The translations under genes were made by a program, and so were the position numbers. Shown here piece after piece: positions 60,397 to 64,000 of a DNA stretch of 64,000 bases. The notes under the pieces were generated by a model. It was given only the letters and a program-made list of their open reading frames with translations. It was not told where the DNA came from and did not search any database. The DNA comes from an uncultured Rikenellaceae bacterium (GTDB lineage Bacteria > Bacteroidota > Bacteroidia > Bacteroidales > Rikenellaceae). The DNA lies in contig CAMLTW010000001.1 of assembly GCA_946486375.1 (NCBI GenBank), positions 434,001-498,000 of the forward strand, in the 5' to 3' direction. Positions within the stretch are counted from its first letter, which is position 1; every line of letters begins with the position of its first letter.

Positions 60397-60945
60397 ATGT
60401 ATCTGACTCTTTTTTTGACTTTCGTGCGGATCGGCATGTTCACCATCGGCGGGGGATATGCCATGATTCCGCTGATCGAACGGGAAATCGTCCGACGGGG
60501 ATGGATGGAGCGCGAAGAGTTCGTTCGGATGTTCGCCGTGACCCAGTCGCTGCCGGGCGTCTTCGCCGTGAACATTTCGATTTTCGTAGGCTATAAACTG
60601 AAACGGTTTTGGGGCAGCGTCGTTTGCGCCTTGGGGACGATTCTCCCTTCTTTCGTGATTATCCTGCTGATTGCCTTGTTTTTCCGCCGGTTTCAGGATA
60701 ATCCTTACGTGATTCGGATATTCAACGGAATCCGTCCGGCGGTGGTGGCCCTGATTCTGGTGCCGTGTCTTTCCGCGGCCAAGGCGATCCGGATGAGCCG
60801 GATGGAACTGCTCGTTCCGCTCGTGGCCGCTTTGCTGATTTGGAAATGGGGCGTTTCGCCGGTCTGGATCGTGCTGGGGGCCATTCTGGGAGGACTGATC
60901 TATACCCTGTGGCTGAAGGAAAAATTGACGGGAGGAAAGGAATGA
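60397..60945 (+). CDS. Chromate transporter (CHR) family protein, first half-size subunit
   Basis: The 182-residue inner-membrane protein of the short CHR type has about five hydrophobic segments. The N-terminal block FVRIGMFTIGGGYAMIPLIEREIV and TQSLPGVFAVNISIFVGYKL are the family motifs (FxxGGG and PGP-like). Half-size CHR proteins occur as adjacent pairs that work together. Family members are named for chromate efflux, but the physiological anion is usually unknown. The ATG at 60397 is used because upstream in-frame sequence crosses the trpB2 terminator. It overlaps its partner gene by ATGA. Confidence 0.88.
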   Translation: MYLTLFLTFVRIGMFTIGGGYAMIPLIEREIVRRGWMEREEFVRMFAVTQSLPGVFAVNISIFVGYKLKRFWGSVVCALGTILPSFVIILLIALFFRRFQDNPYVIRIFNGIRPAVVALILVPCLSAAKAIRMSRMELLVPLVAALLIWKWGVSPVWIVLGAILGGLIYTLWLKEKLTGGKE

Positions 60946-61466
60946 TCTACTTGCAACTGCTTTACGTTTATCTGAAAGTCGGTATTTTCGGGTTCGGAGG
61001 TGGATATGCCATGTTGTCCCTGATTCAGCTCGAAGTGGTGGACAGGCACCATTGGCTGACGCTTTCCGAATTTACGGACGTGGTAGCCATTTCGCAGATG
61101 ACGCCGGGGCCGATCGGGATCAACAGCGCCACCTATATCGGATACACGGTAACCGGCAGCGTGTGGGGATCGGTGATCGCCACAGCCGCCGTGTGCCTGC
61201 CTTCCTTTCTGCTGGTGCTGCTGATTTCCTATTTTTTCGCCCGGTTCCGGAACAACCGGTACGTGAACGCCGCCTTTACCGGCTTGCTGCCTGCTTCCGT
61301 GGGGCTGATCGCAGCAGCGGCCCTTTTACTGATGAACCGGGAAAACTTCGTCGATTACAAAAGCCTTTTCATTTTCGCTGCGGCCTTTTTCCTGACCTGG
61401 CGCTACCGGGTGCATCCGATCCTGATGATTTGTCTGGCGGGGCTTGCGGGTTTGCTGTTGTACTGA
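60942..61466 (+). CDS. Chromate transporter (CHR) family protein, second half-size subunit
   Basis: The 174-residue partner of the preceding gene starts in the ATGA overlap. It has YLKVGIFGFGGGYAMLSLIQLEVV and the canonical ISQMTPGPIGINSATYIGY (PGP motif), then hydrophobic segments to the end. The two halves are homologous and together equal a full-length CHR protein. They probably form a heterodimeric inner-membrane transporter with opposite topologies, as known for short CHR pairs. The substrate is uncertain. Confidence 0.88.
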   Translation: MIYLQLLYVYLKVGIFGFGGGYAMLSLIQLEVVDRHHWLTLSEFTDVVAISQMTPGPIGINSATYIGYTVTGSVWGSVIATAAVCLPSFLLVLLISYFFARFRNNRYVNAAFTGLLPASVGLIAAAALLLMNRENFVDYKSLFIFAAAFFLTWRYRVHPILMICLAGLAGLLLY

Positions 61467-61513
61467 TGCGAGGGTGTTCCGTGCAGCCGCTTGCCGGAGT
61501 GCATGAAAAAACC

Positions 61514-61540
61514 CTCCTTCTCCTCTTTAGGGCGAAGGAG
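61514..61540 (-). terminator. Terminator for mdh
   Basis: CTCCTTC/GAAGGAG with a 13-nt loop. Read on the minus strand it is followed by GGTTTTTT, 27 bp beyond the mdh stop. Confidence 0.65.
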
Positions 61541-61566
61541 CGTTAGGTTTTGGCTGCAGTTGGACT

Positions 61567-62568
61567 TTAGGCGAGATTCGGATTGAGCGTTTTCCACTGC
61601 GCAACGGGCGGAAGGATGCCCATGTCGATCACTTCGTCCCTCAATGCGGCCAGATGCGCGTAGCTGGATCGCAGGGCTTCCATTTCTTCTGCGGTTCCGC
61701 GGGGGATTTCGTAGCGGACTCCATTCCTGTCGAGCGTGGTTTCCATCGCCATCAGGATGTGGTCGAATCCGCCCCGGTTCACGTACACCCCGGCCGGCCA
61801 GCGGAAAGGTTCGCCGCCCATCGCGGCCCGGATCATTTCCACCGACAGGTAGGCGGGACTTTGGAACGAAGAACGTCCCCGCAGGTCGATGATCTTTTTA
61901 CCTCCCTGTATTACCTGTGTCCGGATTTCGCTCCATTGCGCTTCGGTCAGTTCCGGTGTGCCTATGAGGGGGGGCAGGGGCTTCCCGTCCACTTCGGCGG
62001 TAGAGGCGAACACGGCCATCTGTTCCCCGTGTCCGCCGTACGTCCGGGAACCGGTCACTTTGTCCTGAGCCACTCCGAAATGCCGGGCCAGGGCGCTTTG
62101 CAATCGGGTGCTGTCCAGCGCGGCCAGGGTACTCACCTGCGACGGCTTCAGGCCGGAATAGACGAGTGCGATCAGACCGGTGATGTCGGCGGGGTTGAAA
62201 ACCACGACCACATGTTTCACGTCCGGGCAGTACGCCCGCAGATCCTTCCCGAACCGGGCCGCGATTTCCGCGTTCCCTTTCAGCAGGTCTTCGCGGGTCA
62301 TCCCGGCTTTCCGGGCCGCTCCGCCGGAAGAGACGACGTATTTGGCTCCCGTAAGGGCTTCCCGGATGTCGCTGGTGTAAGTGAGGTCGATTCCCCGGAA
62401 ACCGCAATGGTACATCTCTTCGGCCACCCCTTCCAATGCCGGGGCGTAAGGGTCGTAAGCGCAGATACGGGGCGTAAGGCCCATCATGATGGCGGTTTGA
62501 ACCATGTTGGAGCCGATCATGCCGGCCGCTCCCACGATGGTCAGTTTGTCTTGCGTCAGAAAGTTCAT
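61567..62568 (-). CDS. mdh: Malate dehydrogenase (LDH/MDH superfamily)
   Basis: The 333-residue NAD-dependent enzyme interconverts malate and oxaloacetate, in Bacteroidales as part of the reductive branch leading to fumarate and succinate. The Rossmann motif is VGAAGMIGSNM (Gly13, 16, 19). AARKAGMTREDLLKGNA holds the substrate-loop Arg residues, VVVFNPADITG is the Asn/Asp region, and SRTYGGHGEQMAVF contains the catalytic His. MDH versus LDH is decided by overall resemblance to Bacteroidales MDH, not by one residue, so some doubt remains. It is transcribed alone in the same direction as the following exporter gene, 79 bp apart. Confidence 0.85.
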   Translation of the reverse strand: MNFLTQDKLTIVGAAGMIGSNMVQTAIMMGLTPRICAYDPYAPALEGVAEEMYHCGFRGIDLTYTSDIREALTGAKYVVSSGGAARKAGMTREDLLKGNAEIAARFGKDLRAYCPDVKHVVVVFNPADITGLIALVYSGLKPSQVSTLAALDSTRLQSALARHFGVAQDKVTGSRTYGGHGEQMAVFASTAEVDGKPLPPLIGTPELTEAQWSEIRTQVIQGGKKIIDLRGRSSFQSPAYLSVEMIRAAMGGEPFRWPAGVYVNRGGFDHILMAMETTLDRNGVRYEIPRGTAEEMEALRSSYAHLAALRDEVIDMGILPPVAQWKTLNPNLA

Positions 62569-62647
62569 GGCTTTTATTTTTTGAGTGAATGGGTTCGGGT
62601 TGCGGATCGTTCGATCGGCGAAGCGGACGGTTCGTGCTTCGGGCCGG

Positions 62648-63706
62648 TTACATCAGCCAGGGGCTGACATATTTCACCAGCAGGTAGCCTCCTCCCAGCA
62701 GCCAACCGTACAGGATGAGGGCCAGCACGAATGGTTTGGCGCCCGCTTTTTTGAATTTCTGGAAATTGGTTTCGGCTCCCAGAGCGGTCATGGCCATCGT
62801 CAGCAAAAAGGTGTCGAGCTGCTTGATGAAGCCGATGGTGGGCTGGGGCAGCAGGTTGAAGGAGTTGAATCCGATCACGGCCAGAAATCCCAGGGCGAAC
62901 CAGGGCACCGTGATTTTCCGGGAACCGTTTTGCACCGCACCCTGCCGGTTGCTCCGAGCCTTTGCTCTGGCCCGTGCGCGGGCGATGGAATACCCGATGA
63001 CGAGCAGGGCCGGAACCAGCATGATGACCCGGATCATCTTGACGATGATCGCCACGTCGGAAATTTCCTGCCCCATGGCGTTTCCGGCTCCCACGACGTG
63101 GGCCACTTCGTGAAGCGTCGCTCCCGTGTACAGGCCCATCTGGTCGGGGGTAAGGCGGACGATGCCGTTTCCGTACAGCATGGGATAGAGAAACATCGAA
63201 AGCGTCCCGAAAATGACGACGGTGGAAACGGCCACGGCCGTTTTATAGGGTTTGGTGTGTACGGTGGCTTCGGCTCCCAGCACGGCGGCAGCTCCGCAGA
63301 TGCCGCTTCCGACCGAGGTCAGCAGCGCGATGCCCGGATCCATTTTCAGCAGTTTTCCGATCCACACTCCGCCGTAGATGGTGACCGCCACGATCACCGC
63401 GTCGATCACGATAGCCGGGAATCCCACTTTCAGGATGTCCTGAAACGTCAGGTTGAAACCGTACAGAATGATTCCCAGCCGGAGCAGTTGCTTGGAACAA
63501 AACAGGATGCCCGGTACCCATGTGGCCGGAAGCCGGTTGCGCAGGCTGTTGGCATAGAGCATCCCCAGCACGATCCCCACGATCAGGGGGCTGAGGGAGA
63601 GTTGCCGGATGAACGGGAACCCGGCGATGTAGAAAGCCGCGCAGGAGAAAAGGGCGATCAGCAACACCCCGTGGAGCATGTTGCCCCTTTTTTCACTCAA
63701 TTTCAT
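62648..63706 (-). CDS. YeiH/UPF0324 family putative sulfate exporter
   Basis: The 352-residue inner-membrane protein has about ten hydrophobic segments. Family landmarks include SPLIVGIVLGMLYANSLRN, LLRLGIILYGFNLTFQDI, TSVGSGICGAAAVLGAEA and the conserved MGLYTGATLHEVAHVVGAG. A basic loop (SIARARARAKARSNRQG) lies in the middle. The family is annotated as putative sulfate exporters. The YeiH-type transporters are often controlled by an adjacent LysR regulator; here the gene upstream is instead an HxlR-type regulator in the same orientation. The substrate is therefore uncertain. Confidence 0.88.
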   Translation of the reverse strand: MKLSEKRGNMLHGVLLIALFSCAAFYIAGFPFIRQLSLSPLIVGIVLGMLYANSLRNRLPATWVPGILFCSKQLLRLGIILYGFNLTFQDILKVGFPAIVIDAVIVAVTIYGGVWIGKLLKMDPGIALLTSVGSGICGAAAVLGAEATVHTKPYKTAVAVSTVVIFGTLSMFLYPMLYGNGIVRLTPDQMGLYTGATLHEVAHVVGAGNAMGQEISDVAIIVKMIRVIMLVPALLVIGYSIARARARAKARSNRQGAVQNGSRKITVPWFALGFLAVIGFNSFNLLPQPTIGFIKQLDTFLLTMAMTALGAETNFQKFKKAGAKPFVLALILYGWLLGGGYLLVKYVSPWLM

Positions 63707-63857
63707 TCCTCGGTGGTTTTACGCATGAATAATCGCCTGCAAAAGAACGAAATTTTGAGGGGAAAAGAACCATACATTTGGTTATCCTCGATAACTTCCG
63801 GTTATCGGCAGGAAGGAAGCAACCGGAATGTCCGGCAGGCCCGGCTCCGCCGAAAGC

Positions 63858-64000
63858 TCAGCATTTCGTACCGCTTCGGGCAGACAGGATACTGTCCATA
63901 TGCTGTTGTGCCCATTCGACCAGTCCATAAATATGAGGCATCAGGCTTTGTCCCCGTTCGGTCAGGCGGTATTCCACCCGCGGCGGAATTTCGGGATAGG
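63858..64000 (-). CDS. HxlR-family winged-helix regulator, C-terminal part (cut by window edge)
   Basis: The last 47 residues of a minus-strand gene are visible: PPRVEYRLTERGQSLMP followed by a helix with VEWAQQHMDSIL and ending SGTKC. The block P-(x)-V-E-Y-x-L-T-x-x-G-x-x-L is the hallmark of the second half of the HxlR winged helix. These regulators often sense electrophiles or oxidants through a Cys. The N-terminal part lies outside the window. It is 151 bp upstream of the YeiH-type gene in the same direction. Confidence 0.8.
   Translation of the reverse strand, partial: YPEIPPRVEYRLTERGQSLMPHIYGLVEWAQQHMDSILSARSGTKC

Noticed and set aside
60397-61466. Broken (frameshifted) chromate transporter
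   Set aside because: The two halves are each complete with their own motifs and overlap by ATGA, which is the known arrangement of paired short CHR proteins.

Overview
The window looks like a chromosome segment of a gut-type Bacteroidota, order Bacteroidales and probably close to Alistipes/Rikenellaceae. The evidence is a SusC/SusD pair, a Bacteroides-type Mpi-like invertase, promoters of the TTTG-N19/20-TAnnTTTG form instead of the E. coli -35/-10, almost no Shine-Dalgarno sites, an RHS/DUF6443 gene pair, and a futalosine-pathway menaquinone gene. The family placement is inference. Most of the DNA is GC-rich. The exception is about 41.8-46.0 kb, which is visibly AT-richer and looks acquired.

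Layout. 1-5.4 kb: a partial unknown gene, then a minus-strand operon ddl - YitT - aminotransferase - mnmE, with YjbQ upstream. 5.5-12.4 kb: B12/radical SAM protein, double-CDGSH protein, hydG (orphan here), an NSS-family sodium symporter, a 2x[4Fe-4S] ferredoxin and mqnC. 12.5-15.8 kb: beta-propeller lipoprotein, then an oxidative-stress group (1-Cys peroxiredoxin, PerR-like regulator, reverse rubrerythrin) with a palindromic operator at the PerR promoter. 16-24.3 kb: nitronate monooxygenase-like flavoprotein, an ABC-F ATPase with one degenerate ATP site, a small unknown gene, acetyl-CoA hydrolase/transferase, an M13 peptidase lipoprotein and a LamG-type secreted protein.

24.4-46 kb is the most interesting part. 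An Mpi-like serine invertase faces a 168-bp segment bounded by the inverted repeat TAAACGAAC / GTTCGTTTA. Next to it is a tightly overlapped 12-gene operon encoding a complete type II secretion/type IV pilus-like machine: pseudopilins of G, I, J and K type, a minimal A24 prepilin peptidase, GspE, secretin, L/N-, M/O- and C/P-like inner-membrane proteins, an FN3-like lipoprotein and GspF. The invertible segment carries a promoter-like sequence that points away from the operon in this assembly and would point into it after inversion. Two signal-peptide-bearing RHS proteins follow directly. The second has an AT-rich C-terminal tip with a HELIH metallopeptidase-type motif. Small secreted or lipoprotein genes, two of them tandem paralogues, follow and are candidate immunity or accessory genes. 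My working model is a phase-variable secretion system placed beside an RHS toxin cassette.

46-64 kb: CDF cation exporter, CopA Cu-ATPase with a small HMA protein, SusD/SusC pair, a divergent LPS-type glycosyltransferase and O-antigen ligase-like protein, FetA/FetB-like ABC exporter, trpB2 behind a leader with an intrinsic terminator, a split chromate-transporter pair, malate dehydrogenase, a YeiH-family exporter and the tail of an HxlR regulator. I recognised no tRNA, rRNA, CRISPR array or insertion sequence.
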